DNA from: Micrasema longulum
Lineage: Eukaryota; Arthropoda; Insecta; Trichoptera; Brachycentridae
DNA: 64,000 bases
NCBI GenBank assembly: GCA_022494885.1
Contig: JAGVSM010004932.1
Location: forward strand, 149,022-213,021
Direction: 5' to 3'
The notes under the pieces are model-generated. The model was not told the origin of the DNA. It made no database searches and worked only from the letters and a program-made list of their open reading frames with translations. Made by a program: the position numbers and the translations under genes. Each line of letters opens with the position of its first letter. Positions within the stretch are counted from its first letter, which is position 1. Positions 1-9,784 of the stretch are shown here, one piece after another.

Positions 1-148
1 TAACCAATTACAACACGACGAAGAGCATTTTCGAGCAGAGAGTGGAATATGAAAGCCTAGGCATTAACAGGGTTTATGATCATTGGCTGATTAAAATTGC
101 CAATTTACACACTTTAACATTCACAATTTTGCCTATGTTTAAACATCA
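1..148 (+). repeat. TAB repeat, module A, 5' part of a split copy
   Basis: The stretch reads like other A modules: an attacaac...gatgaagaac-type start, a 'cctaggcattaacaggg' block, then a 'ttacacac' block. It is more diverged than the copies at 34.4 and 48.8 kb. The copy breaks near an 'aaacatc' and resumes as module B near 551, so an RTE tail landed inside it. Confidence 0.75.
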
Positions 149-550
149 ATCAATGTGGGGGAAATCAATGTATAACAGTGTTACAAATGATTAAATCAGA
201 TGAGAGTGTAAATCTGATTCAAGTATAATTGAAAAGATTAAGAAAGGTTCTCTGAGATGGTTTGGTCACATAGAACGAATGGACAACGTAATAATTGTAA
301 AACAAGTATACATGGCAAAAATGAACGGTAACGTGAGACGAGGACGACCAAGGAAGACGTGACATGATCAAATAAACCAACATCTTAAGTCTGGTCCAAA
401 ATCAAAAGTAGACAGAACCAAAGGGCATGTAGGATAAGATGTATGAATGTGGAAGAAGCTAGGAATGTATGTCAAGATAGACGTGTGTGGCGGTCTATTC
501 TCTCTGACTATCCCTACGGGGAAATGGCGTGACGGTAGAAGTAGTAGTTG
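149..550 (+). pseudogene. RTE-like LINE C-terminal tail, 5'-truncated
   Basis: Frame +1 from about 204 to 532 reads IIEKIKKG, then LRWFGHIERM, then GNVRRGRPRKT, a stop where Trp is expected, and later NVEEARNVCQDRRVWRSIL. This is the conserved tail after the reverse transcriptase of RTE-type LINEs. The Trp-to-TGA change and loss of everything upstream make it dead. It ends in a GTAGAAGTAGTAG-type tail, as RTE elements often do. It sits inside a TAB repeat, with aaacatc on the left and gaacatc on the right as a possible short target duplication. An ORF on the opposite strand here is only a shadow. Confidence 0.85.
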
Positions 551-903
551 AACATCCATGTTTTTTCAATTCTTACACCTGTTAATCTTAGTGAAGTTAA
601 AGAATTGAAATCTTTATTGTTGTGAAGAGATTCATCTGATTAATTTATTCCACATATTAGGCAACGCCCGAAAATAATTTTTAAACTTCTTCTTGGACCA
701 GTTGGTTAAATTTTTTATTAAAATATTTTAAGTGTTTCCAAATGTTTGTAGACTCGAATTTACCCCCTTGGAAGTCATAAAGGTCAACAAATTACAACTG
801 AGATAGAGAACATTATAGAAAATGGAATATGGAAGTCTATTGAGATAGAGAACATTATAGAAAATGGAATATGGAAGTCTATTCATTAACAAGGCTTATG
901 ATC
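551..903 (+). repeat. TAB repeat, modules B, T and A
   Basis: Module B (about 551-715) carries the 'ggcaacgcccgaaaa' block. Module T follows (about 716-775, 'gtttccaaatgtttgtagac'), then a second A start (about 790-903). The order B-T-A shows the tandem joint of this family. Positions 799-840 and 841-882 are a perfect 42-bp tandem duplication. The copy is cut off by a SINE. Confidence 0.75.
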
Positions 904-944
904 TATATTTAACTGGTTCAATATTTTTTCTTTGTAAAGTCGCG

Positions 945-1130
945 GCGGCCTCCATGGTGCTGTGGTCAAGACAATTGACTCAAACATGGAAGGTTCCGGG
1001 TTCAATTCCCGGTGAAAATACAAAAAATGAATGTGATTTTTTCAAGCCTAGGTGTTCAGTGATGTAATTCATCACTGTAATTGGGCCTCTTGGCCGCTGT
1101 GGTATAAAAATAATAAAAAGAAAAAATAGA
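945..1130 (+). mobile_element. SINE-A, tRNA-derived, full length
   Basis: The head reads ggcctccatggtgctgtggtc (pol III box A region). A box B, ggttcaattcc, lies at 999-1009. The body continues to 'gggcctcttggccgctgtggt', and the end is an A-rich (ataataaaaag) tail. Similar units occur at 19951, 23126 (minus), 46799 and 55154, so this is a mobile SINE and not a tRNA gene. Confidence 0.88.
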
Positions 1131-1149
1131 AACCCGCTGACCAGCCGGT

Positions 1150-1345
1150 TTTGCTAGTGGGTTACACAATATGTAAAGTGGCCACTCAAACCAGCCAAGG
1201 CAGGTCAATAGCCCTGTAAATGCCTAGATTTCTATATTCCCTTCTCAAAAATGTTTTCCCCCCTCTGTTGCATCTCCCTAAAGAGGAAGTCCAGCCAGTC
1301 TGCAAACATTTGGACGAACTCAAAACATCATTAAGATGTAGATAT
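1150..1345 (-). repeat. TAB repeat, modules A and T, inverted
   Basis: The minus strand reads T (ending about 1340), then A with the 'ttacac' and 'gtggccac' blocks. With the plus-strand A before the SINE, it forms an inverted A...A' arrangement around SINE-A. Confidence 0.75.
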
Positions 1346-1404
1346 AAGGTATTGTATCCACTCATCATCATCATACATTTATCGCACTTAAGTGCATAAG
1401 ACAC

Positions 1405-1595
1405 TTCATTGGTACACCAAATTACTGTGCATCTTGATCAATGTGTTACATGAAGGTAAGATGATCAGTCTTATGCTTCAGGTATCAGTCCAGGGACTAT
1501 AAAAAGTTTTATTTTTAAAACACCTTTTTAAATAAATATTTCATTTCAACCATGTCAGGAATCGAACCCGAGACCTCTTGCATTGTTTGCAAAGT
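1405..1595 (-). mobile_element. SINE-B, inverted
   Basis: The minus strand has box B gggttcgattcc next to the family signature 'gactggtacctgaag' (here 'ggtatcagtccagggac' on plus) and 'cttaccttcatgtaac'. The tRNA-like 5' end is lost beyond about 1592. Confidence 0.82.
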
Positions 1596-2202
1596 TGGAA
1601 TTAAAATGAAAGAATTGAAATTAAACATGGCACAAATATTACGAATCACACAAATTTTTGTGGTTGTTTTACAAAACAACCGACGAAATTTACGAAAAAA
1701 TGATTCCGGTCTTGATTAAAATTTTAAGTTTTACTATTTAGGTTTATGTGCTTGAAAACTGTAGTTTGTTCTGTCATTACTAAGGTTCAGTGTTTTATTA
1801 TTTTTGAACCTTAAACAGATAATATAGAGACAAATTTGTAGAAAAATTCCAGTAGCATAAATGAAAAATCTGTAACTTAAAGCTGAAATGCTGGACGTCA
1901 CATTTATAAATTTGCTCAGGAGATCAATTTGAAGTTGTAAAGCTGCTTTAAATGTATCTCTCGAAGTAAAAACAAAATTTATTGTGTTTTTTTGGATTTA
2001 TGGGCTTTTGATGAGACGAAAACATTGAACTATCAAATAACCATGGAACTTCAATGTTTTTTGTTCTAACCGCCCGGCCCGCGCTCTAATTCCTCATCGG
2101 ACTTGAGTTTAAAAAGCAATGTAGAATATTGAATGAAAAACAATGTAATAAAATAATTAAAACAACTTTGTTTTTGACCACTATTTTTTTACTATAATTT
2201 TT

Positions 2203-2254
2203 TTTCCACCGACCGGTTTCAAAGCAAACAAGCTTCTTCGTCAAGGTTTACGTA
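2203..2254 (-). ncRNA. Hammerhead-ribozyme-like motif in left PLE repeat
   Basis: On the minus strand the motif runs TTGACGAAG, a hairpin (aagc...gctt), then TGAAACCGGTC. That is the hammerhead core order with stem III reduced to the palindrome ACCGGT. The first core base is T where C is canonical, so activity is doubtful. Confidence 0.6.
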
Positions 2255-2432
2255 ACTAATGAATTGATTCCTATTTTATTTTTATCATGTTCACTAAATA
2301 CTACACGTGAACCCAATAAATAAAGTCATTTTTTCCTTACATGGTTGGTAATTTGATATCAGTATTATTGATCATAGTCAAGAGAGGACTAAAAAAAAAT
2401 ATTGTTTTTTTGGTTATAAATTAAAAACTAAA

Positions 2433-2715
2433 AGAAACTTTAAAACTAGAGTAAAAGAACACGTAAGATGCTTAAATAATAATATTTTTTATGAATCATC
2501 TGATAGAAAATAATCATAACTTCAATTAAGACACTGGATTAAAAGTACTTCTCGTTGAAAATAAAATATTAAGATAAGACAACTTAGAAGACTTAGAAAT
2601 TAAAAAAGCGATTTATAATAAGAAAACAATAATTAATAACCAAATAAACAATATTTCTTTTAGTCTCCTCCTGTCTAACTTCGAAAATATTGATTTCAAA
2701 TTACCATCCGAGTAA
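2433..2715 (+). pseudogene. PLE GIY-YIG endonuclease C-terminus remnant
   Basis: Frame A from 2433 reads RNFKTRVKEHVRCLNNN, the R-x-F-x-x-R-x-x-E-H helix typical of PLE GIY-YIG domains. After a frameshift near 2500, frame B reads ENNHNFN, a stop, LKVLLVENK, another stop, then NLEDLEIKKAIYNKK and the C-terminus ending FKLPSE with TAA at 2713-2715. The closing Leu/Glu-rich LE.EIKKAI block is the usual end of PLE ORFs. At least three lesions make it inactive. The reverse-transcriptase part is absent, as expected for 5' truncation. Confidence 0.75.
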
Positions 2716-2800
2716 GGAAAAAACGACTTGATTTATTGGGTCCACGTGTAGTATTTAGTGAACATGATAAGAATAAAAAAAGAATCGATTCATTAGTTAC

Positions 2801-2848
2801 GTAAACCTGGACGAAGAAGCTTGTTTGCTTTGAAACCGGTCGGAGGAT
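2801..2848 (+). ncRNA. Hammerhead-like motif in right PLE repeat
   Basis: The motif reads ctGGACGAAG, an aagc...gctt hairpin, then TGAAACCGGTC. The GAAA box and the palindromic stem III (ACCGGT at 2835-2840) are intact; the 5' core is altered. Confidence 0.58.
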
Positions 2849-3469
2849 AAAAAATAATAGTAAAAAAATAGTGGTTAAAATAAAGTTGCTTTATTTATTT
2901 TATTACAATAAATAACTACAAAGTTATTGCTTCAAATATAAACCTTATATTAGATAAAAAACAATGTATTTATAAAACTTTCTTTACGATAAAAAATCAA
3001 ATTACTTGCCATTAATTATTTATGAAAATAACAGGTGAATATAAATTTGATGACATGACATTAATAGCAATAAAACATTTATTGAAAGTAAACAGTATGT
3101 GAAACAAAGCAAAAAAATATAATGAAATCAACGGAAAAGAAATGATATAATGGTTTATTATAGTTGATGATGACAATTAAACTTAATCTTGTGCAAAATC
3201 CCTGCCTATTTCAGTGGTAAATTTGTTTTAAAAATTGTGGAATTTATTTGGTATCTAGTACTTTAATATCAGCAAACCGTTGAATTTCGTTAAAAGCATG
3301 AATATTATTACTGCACTACTGGTGGTTTAGAACAAGCTATTTCAATTGTGGTATACCGGAGAACTCCAATGTTTTTAGCATCAATAGAATCTATGAACAA
3401 AATGACATTGATAACTCAATTTTGCAAAAAAACGTGACTTCCAGCCTTTCAGCTTTAAGGTACAGATAT

Positions 3470-4050
3470 ATGTTTAACGTTTTGTAGAATTTTAACTATA
3501 CCGCGTCCCCAGTTTGTCGGCAGAATGAGGTGTCCTGAATGAGAATATCCAATCAAAGGGCAGGCTTCGAATCTCTCTGTGTTTACAGCTCTCAGTACCA
3601 CAAAGGAACTATTAATCAATATCTAATTGATATGCTATGTATAAAATGCTCTGCGGGAAGCATACTATGTGATGGGTTACCAGGAAAGCCAAAACTACTT
3701 ACAACAATGTCACTAATTAAAACCTTTTGAAACCAACCCTTACATGACCGTAACATTTGGTGTTACGTCAAAAGCAGAAAAAATTCAAAGCAATGGTAAC
3801 AAGAATGTAAAAACGGGATGTAGTAATTAAAAATTTTAATACTTGTTATGGTTTCTGACTGAAATATCATCTGATTTTGTTATTTGTTACCAAAACAATT
3901 TAAATGTCATATTTTTGTGATATAAACTCTAGTCTACTAAGTTTTTAATCACAGAATCATTCGAAGTATTTATTTAATCGTTATTTGAATTAGATTACCG
4001 ATTACTTTCTATCTTTGTTTCCAGACTTATTAAATACAGTTCTGGAAGTA
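3470..4050. other. No identifiable feature
   Basis: AT-rich DNA. A short ORF-like stretch (3539-3730) shows no recognisable domain, and I see no link to the repeat families named here. Confidence 0.5.
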
Positions 4051-4054
4051 AAAT

Positions 4055-4335
4055 AAAACCAGAATCCTAAACGAGTTCTTTTGACTCCATGACTTCTCTC
4101 AGGTAAAAATCCCGGATAAGGAAATCGAGTGGAGATAAGTATTTGTGTTGCAGTGATTAGCGCGTTCACTTACCATGCTTGAGGTCCCGGTTTTGATTTT
4201 CGGAAAAGTCGAATAAAAAAAAAAACAATGATTAAAAATGTAGTTCTACTTAGCAATATTTCATGTGCCTGGACTGGTGTTGAGCTGATCACCTTACCTT
4301 CATGTAACAGATGATTAATAAATTCTTCATTTAGT
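4055..4335 (+). mobile_element. SINE-B, long (5'-extended) variant
   Basis: The copy begins with 'accagaatcctaaacgag' and a 'gactccatgac...ctcagg' block, then the tRNA-like part (agcgcgttcacttaccatgc, box B degenerate), then 'cctggactggtgt' and 'caccttaccttcatgtaac'. The same extra 5' block precedes the SINE-B head at 7540 and 59.5 kb (minus). Confidence 0.7.
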
Positions 4336-4589
4336 GTAACAATGCAGTGCCATATGAACCGTTGTATCAGTTTTTTCCAGAGCCATTAACTGTATTTAGA
4401 GCTTTTGTATATTATTGGTTTTCAGTAAAAAATATATATTTATTTTTAATATTTTAGATGAAAATATTTTCAAGTAAACTTATTTTTTTTTATTTTATTG
4501 AAACTTAAAGAAATGCGATCAAATCAAGTTAACATCAAAAACCGAAATTTGAGTGGGTTTCGTAATTTTGTCCAAATAATATTTTTTAA

Positions 4590-4795
4590 TACGTTACAAC
4601 AGAGATGAAGACTATTTTGAAGAAGGGAATATAAAAGTCTCGGCATTTACAATGCTTATGTCATTGTCTGGCAGCTTAAGTGGCCACTTTACACATTCTG
4701 TGACATTCACCATTCTACTTATGTTTGCACATAACTTCATAAATATCAACGTATGGAAGAATTGTAGAAATACAATTGTTTAAACACAGTCATAA
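4590..4795 (+). repeat. TAB repeat, module A
   Basis: The start acgttacaacagagatgaag is followed by 'ggcatttacaatgctta', 'agtggccactttacacat' and 'caccattctacttatg'. Only module A is clear. Confidence 0.75.
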
Positions 4796-4869
4796 TGGTG
4801 AATGTTATCCAGCGTTTTGCGTTAAGTGCAAACGCGGATTCACTTAACTGTATGCAAGCATAATCCCGT

Positions 4870-5270
4870 ATTTTCTCTCTGAATTATGGCACTAGAACAA
4901 TATTTTTTACATACAAAAGATGTTTACTATTAGTGTGTCTCTATCGTTTTGGTTTTTTGATAATTTGTTTTTTTATGGAAGCTAGGACCATCCAAAATCA
5001 CGAAAAAGCGCCTAGTTTATCTGCCATCTCCGGGCAACTATGGTAAATAGTTTTGAAAAACAAGAAAGGTACCGACTGACTCGGGAAATTCAATTGCGAT
5101 ATTTTTCTTTAAAAAAAAAACAAATCGGTCCAGTTTTAGGGTGCGGAAAATGGGAAAGCAAAACTTCATTTCTGTCGATTTTAGCTAGACACAATTAGTC
5201 TGCCGTGCAGTTGCATTGCGAGGCATTTGCAAGAGGGTGACAGAAAAACCATATTGAATTACACGTTTAT
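4870..5270 (+). repeat. rep-D, unclassified dispersed repeat
   Basis: This shares ordered blocks with 49330-49690: 'ttttttatgg.a.ctag', 'tttatctgc..tct..gggca', 'tgcggaaaa.gg', 'catgcagttg' and 'gaggcat.tgcag'. Part of it is also seen at about 38060-38220. Superfamily unknown. Confidence 0.6.
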
Positions 5271-5821
5271 CTAATCTGTCTCACATCGCAAATCTTTTTA
5301 ACTTGAATAACTAGTGATTTTTTTTTTACATCCATGGACGTAAACGCAAACGACTATCTTAAAACGGAGATAAAGGTCAAAAGGGAATCAAGATCAAAAG
5401 GGTGTAAAACATGGTGATACAGTATCTTAAAAACTTTTTACATTAGTCTTGGAAGACGTTTTCAAGACGCTTAATTGGAATAATAAATGCATCAAAATAG
5501 ATGCTAAGTATCTAAATCACCTTCGTTTTGCAGACAATATAATTATAATCAGTGAAGAGGTCAATGAGCTTGAAATTATGGTAAAATAGTTATACAAAGC
5601 CCTTAGAAAAATTGGTCTGGAAATGAATTTAGACAAATTTAAGACACTTTGACCTTTATATGTACCTTCACAATTATGTCCAAAAACTCCCAAAAATGAA
5701 CTGTTCAGCAAACTAGTTGTAAATATTTATGTTTTCTGCCCCCTGTTCAAATACTTATTTGATGTTATCTCCAAAATATGTTAAGAATAGTATAAAAGCT
5801 GCAAACGTTGTAAACAATTCA

Positions 5822-5866
5822 CCAGTCTTGAAAATGCCTACTACTAGGCGAAAGCGCTCGTTAGTC
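5822..5866 (+). ncRNA. Hammerhead-like motif, AGCGCT class
   Basis: The stretch has cttgaaaat, a perfect 5-bp hairpin gccta-ctac-taggc, then GAAAGCGCTC. The GAAA box is followed by the palindrome AGCGCT where other copies have ACCGGT. The CTGANGA box is corrupted. It lies between the two coding parts of the RTE remnant. Confidence 0.4.
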
Positions 5867-6171
5867 AAAATAATAAAAAGTTAAACTAAACTAAGAAGTT
5901 TCGTTGCTAAGTTTATTGATAATTTTATCATAATCTTTGGCTTTGGAGTTTAATCAAGAAATATCAACAAAAAACATCAATATTACAAATGTAGGGCGTC
6001 TCTTTAAGAGACCGAATAATGATGAGATAAGACACCTTACAAAGATGACCGATATAGTTGAAATAGTAGAATGACAAAAATGGCAGTGAGTGAGTCTTGA
6101 GGCAAGACCAAAAGTTGATAGGTAGACCCCCAGACTATTAAATTGGAGACCCTATGACAGTAAAAGGACAT

Positions 6172-6370
6172 TTTGTTTATTTATTTGTTTATTTGTTTAA
6201 ATTTAATGTTGTGCACACAGTGCTATGTTAATATAAATCTAGACAATATTACAAACAAAAACTAAACCTAACACAGCACCAATTACGTACACAACACAAT
6301 ATATGAAATAACTATCTAACAATACAACAAGATGTAAGAAGAATTTGTGTAACTTTAAACTTTGAAGTAG
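6172..6370 (-). mobile_element. Short insertion inside the RTE remnant
   Basis: The coding frame ...SKRT | LRRS... is split exactly here. 'acatt' flanks both sides (left near 6168, right near 6371) as a possible 5-bp duplication. The insert starts with T-rich 'ttatttatttgtttatttg', which is a minus-strand A-rich 3' tail, so it is probably a minus-oriented LINE 3' end. No coding is recognised. Confidence 0.6.
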
Positions 6371-6564
6371 GGTAACATTAAGGAGATCACAGAGAAGATG
6401 GATTGACGCAACGTCGAACTCGTGAGACATACATGGAAACAGAGTAGGGAAAAAATTGGAAGAGGCCGATATCCAGCATTGGAGAAAAACAGACTGATAA
6501 GAGGAAGAAGAAGTGTAAAAATTGTAATTATTTAAGGAATAGAATGTTTGCAATATTTTGTACA

Positions 6565-7215
6565 AAATTCAGTTACTAAAAGCACCACTTGCTTACTTTA
6601 GAAGATCGCCGTCTACTGTTGGACATGGGGATGCTTCATGACATACTTAGTGGACGCCTTGATAGTCCGGCTCTTTTGTCGGAGTTATCATTAAATGTCC
6701 CCGGCTACCGTACCCGTCACACGTCGAGTTCTCTATTTCATCTGCCAGCAGTTCGTACGAACTATGCCCAGAACTCTCCACTTATACGTTTTGTTAGTGA
6801 ATATAATTTGAACTTTCCCCTTATTGATCCATTTGATTGTAAAAAAATAACATTTAAAATGCGCGTCTTAAAACATACTTTTTTGTCTTATACTTAGTTT
6901 CAATAATAAAGTCTTATTTTATCTTATCTTATTTTATTTTATTATTATTTTTATCTCTAATTCTTAATATTTTAAATATATTTGTATTTTCGACACTTGA
7001 CACTTGTGCAATATTTACACACATGTCCACCCTCATTCCAATATAACACCCACCCTCTCACTTACTTACACTCACACAAACACACTAGTATGTATTGTAC
7101 GTGTATTTAATGTATTTCTGTGGATATCTGTAATTGGTTTTATTCTCTGTATATTTGATTTGTTGTATTTTTGTTACATGTATTACTGTTGATATCCCCA
7201 ATAAATAAAAATAAA
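6565..7215 (+). pseudogene. LINE-G 3' end: Jockey/CR1-like C-terminus plus 3' UTR
   Basis: The frame to 6897 reads LTLEDRRLLLDMGMLHDIL, SGRLDSPALLSELSLNVPG, RTRHTSSSLFHLPAVRTNYA and QNSPLIRFVSEYN. This is the conserved segment after the RT thumb in Jockey/CR1-group LINEs. A 3' UTR of about 300 bp follows, ending 'gatatccccaataaata' with an A-rich tail. The same ORF end and UTR occur inverted at 23905-24480, so both are copies of one family. It is 5'-truncated just before the RR motif; this last part is intact. Confidence 0.85.
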
Positions 7216-7219
7216 AATT

Positions 7220-7534
7220 TAAAAAATCAAATGATCTAAAAAACGACAAAAAAATACAATAAAGGGAACGATATAATCTAAATGTCCATATACAAGACAT
7301 TTTCTAGACCAAAAAAAAGTAAATTCTCTCCATTTTTTGTGCGGAATTGGGTCACGCTGTATCACGTATAAATCATTTTTCATATTTCGTGGTTGATAAA
7401 TGGTAGCTAGTCATTTTTTATCGCATAATTTTATCAATTGCTGACAGTTTTGAATATAAGCTAACCAAAGTAACATATTGCTCGTTGTCATTTATACATC
7501 TTTGTTTGTGTCTGGGCGCATGACCGTTCTGGTG
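7220..7534. other. No identifiable feature
   Basis: AT-rich, no coding signal and no match to the named repeat families. Confidence 0.5.
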
Positions 7535-7850
7535 TGGAATAAAACCAGAATCCAAGACGCGCGACATTTTGACTAGATGGCTACTCTTAAGTGAAAATCG
7601 TCTTAGGTAAAGAGTAAATTTGTAGTTGAATAATTTGCGCATACAATGTTTGAGGTTTCGGGTTCAATTCCCGATAGGGTCAAGGGAAATGTTTTATTTA
7701 AAGATGGTTGTTCACGGAATATTTTACTGTATCTAGAATAAGGCTGATCACCTGATTTTCATTTAACAGATAATTTAGAAATACTGCATTTCGTGTTCAA
7801 ATACGGTGCCCAAAGCACCACTGGATTTATATTCAGAAATGATGATATAA
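7535..7850 (+). mobile_element. SINE-B, long variant
   Basis: The 5' extension is 'accagaatccaagacgcg' and 'gactagatggctac'. The tRNA-like part has box B gggttcaattcccg (about 7660-7673). The tail carries 'ctgatcacctgattttcat' and 'ggtgcccaaagcacca'. It is more diverged than the 58.6-kb copy. Confidence 0.75.
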
Positions 7851-7865
7851 ATTTTCACATTATTA

Positions 7866-8562
7866 TTAAGATAATAGCTGACCCGACAGACGTTGTCCTG
7901 CCCGAACGTTGACTTGCTTGCTATTTATTACCTTGGAAAAATACTTTTCATTGATAAGTAGATACCTCGGTACTTATTTGTAATAAAATTCCAAAACTAA
8001 AAATTGTGAATTTTCAAATATATTTAATTTAAGTAGGTACCTAGGTTACCTGTTTATGGTTGAATTCCAAAACGTAAAATAAATATTTTTTTAAATATGG
8101 CATTTTTTTTGCAAACGTCAAACTCCGGTCTTCTTACCAACGGAGGGGTGTACTTAAGTACAAATAAGGTTTTTTAAATTGTATTGAATTTTAAACTATT
8201 TTAGTAGTATCAAAAATTCAGTAAAAATAAATTAATGGGTTGAAATTATAGTAATTTAAGGAAATAATCTGATTGAGATCCACAAAAATTAATGCTGTTT
8301 GTAAACATTCAAAAACAAAAAAAAACAAAAAAAAACAAAAAAAACAATAAAACAACATCTTTCCAGTTTTTTTGTAAATGCATTCTCCCAACTTCCTTTT
8401 TACATATTAGATTGAAGATTTTAATTTTTACGAACACGCACAACGCAAAAATCTATATTTTTCTGAAAACCGCATGTAAATTGGTTAAGCCGTTTATGAG
8501 GAGTTCGGTGACATCACACTTGCAGAGGAATTATATACATAAAGATGATTTAAAAAATGATG
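7866..8562 (+). repeat. rep-E, dispersed repeat
   Basis: The repeat opens with agctgacccgacagacgttg and closes with 'accgcatgtaaattggttaa' and 'tgacatcacacttgcag'. Both ends match 36095-36850, and the 5' half matches inverted 37455-37910. Internally it holds an A-rich (aaaaac)n run at 8310-8350. Such ends are common in insect genomes, but I cannot assign a superfamily. Confidence 0.7.
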
Positions 8563-8584
8563 AGTAGGAGATTAGAAGCTTTTA

Positions 8585-8940
8585 TTGGTCTATCAGTTTA
8601 GAGCCATATAGACCATTAGGTGCTGGAAAAGAAAGGTGATCTGATAATTATCTTGCCATCATGTAACAAAACTATTTCGAAAGATAAATATATATACTAC
8701 CGTCCTTATAATTTACTCAAACATTTCAATTTTGGTGACCATTTTCAACGAGTTGTAAATAACTCACTGTTAGAAAATGTAAATCAAGTTGAGGTAAAGT
8801 GGGGTTTGAACCTCGGACCTCTGACCCTAATCCGCAACACTAGCCACGGGACCATAATCCAAATAATCGAAAACGCTGCTTTTGGTCTTCCAATTTAGTG
8901 CCCCATGCACCATCAGGTACGAAAATCTGATTTTCCACCC
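8585..8940. mobile_element. SINE-B tail and inverted SINE-C
   Basis: At 8590-8690 (+) a SINE-B tail reads 'gaccattaggtgctggaaa' and 'atcttgccatcatgtaac'. At 8730-8875 (-) a SINE-C has box B ggttcaaacccc, a 'ctagtgttgcggattag' loop region and 'gttatttacaactcg'. Another SINE-B tail piece lies at 8895-8930. Confidence 0.65.
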
Positions 8941-8944
8941 CTGC

Positions 8945-9350
8945 TTTCCTTCACCACTCCTTATCAATTTCCTTCTTTTCCTTTCTACTATCTCCTTTTT
9001 TTGTTCATATTTTAAAATTTCATTATTTAGTATATTATTTATTTCTGTAGTTTAAATCGTCGTGGCTTTATTGCAATATAATTAAGTGAATACATATAAT
9101 TAGATGGAAATCCCTACTATGTATCCATTTTCTTATAGTTTTTATTTATACTCTTATATTTTTTTTTATAGTATTCTTTATTTGGATAACCAACAGCTTC
9201 ATTTATCTTAAATATAAAACAAAACTAATTCAAAAAAAAAAATATTTCATGTTTTCTCAAATAGCATTACAGTAAGTTAAAAAAGATTCTCGAACATAAA
9301 ATGAACTGTAATTTAATATAAATCCAAAAGAAAATAAAAAAAATTACGAA
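8945..9350 (-). other. AT-rich DNA, probably 3' UTR of the next LINE
   Basis: This follows, on the minus strand, the LINE coding end at 9351 and is T/A-rich. I see no second copy to define the UTR limit. Confidence 0.35.
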
Positions 9351-9770
9351 TTATTTCGAAAGCAAACGCCGTACGTCATTATCATTACTCGCAAATAAAT
9401 CCATGTTTAATGATTTAGTTATTAAGTTTAAATTATTGAAAGTTCGCCATAAATATGAATTTTGCTTATAATTAGATGAAACAAGAGGTATATGAAGAAG
9501 AAGGTTATTTCTTAAAACTTTGGGAGGAACATTAATAGAAAGCTTGCACAGTAGTTCAGGACAGTTGATTGAACCAGAAGCAATTTTTTGTAGATAAATT
9601 ATATCCGCTATTTCACGACGTTTTTGAATGAACATATTGTTCGTACCTTAACTCACGTTTCAGCTGGAAACACATGATTTTTTCGAATTTTTTAAAAATA
9701 TTTTCAATGGGTGATATCTGCACATTGTACATATAACCTGTACATCTGTTTGTATTGAAAAAAATAAAAT
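9351..9770 (-). pseudogene. Jockey/CR1-like LINE C-terminus, frameshifted
   Basis: The upstream minus frame reads IENIFKKFEKIMCFQLKREL and RYEQY. After a frameshift near 9620 the next frame reads QKRREIADIIYLQKIASG, then CPELLCKLSINVPP and HIPLVSSNYKQNSYLWRTFN. This is the region from the Q-KF-x-F block through RR-x-x-AD to the N-x-SYLWR tail of this LINE group. The 5' end is lost. Confidence 0.78.
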
Positions 9771-9784
9771 AAAATAAAATAAAT

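Larger units (their letters stand above)
2136..2968. mobile_element. Penelope-like element insertion with 12-bp TSD
   Basis: The insert at 2148-2956 is bracketed by aaaaacaatgta at 2136-2147 and 2957-2968. The uninterrupted relative at 57.9 kb acts as the empty site. Its layout is a minus-oriented repeat (about 2158-2340), a coding remnant (2433-2715), then a plus-oriented copy of the same repeat (about 2712-2895). An inverted repeat 5' and a direct one 3' of a truncated ORF is the known layout of PLE pseudo-LTRs. The outer right end (gcttcaaatataaac...) also occurs in the 95-bp insertion at 53992. Confidence 0.82.
1868..3468. mobile_element. TIR-1 inverted-repeat element, split by a PLE
   Basis: A block at about 1872-1908 (cttaaagctgaaatgctgg) recurs inverted at about 3428-3468 (ccagcctttcagctttaagg), giving terminal inverted repeats of about 38 bp with a few mismatches. 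The interior matches 57645-58325, which lacks the 809-bp insert found here at 2148-2956. Without the insert the element is about 800 bp. No coding capacity is seen, so it is best read as a non-autonomous DNA element. Confidence 0.75.
5338..6515 (+). pseudogene. RTE-like reverse transcriptase remnant with nested insert
   Basis: From 5401 the frame reads GVKHGDTVS, a stop, KLFTLVLEDVFKTLNW, then YLNHLRFADNIIIIS. This is the GD-x-x-SP-x-LF and YLNHLRFADD region of RTE-type RT. The second catalytic Asp of FADD is Asn, and three stops follow. The C-terminal tail resumes at about 6047 (TKMTDIVEIVE, LLNWRPYDSKRT). It is broken by an insert at about 6172-6370, then continues LRRSQRRWIDA and KKLEEADIQHW to about 6495. 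A gaagaagaag-type tail follows. It is dead and 5'-truncated. Confidence 0.85.

Noticed and set aside
368..559. 63-codon open frame on the minus strand
   Set aside because: It is antisense to a clear RTE LINE tail on plus.
945..1020. tRNA-like sequence with box A and box B
   Set aside because: No closing acceptor stem, and it is part of a repeated SINE with body and A-tail. Same for 19261, 23126 and 55154.
6239..6565. 108-codon minus frame
   Set aside because: It crosses the insert and the antisense of the RTE tail; no domain.
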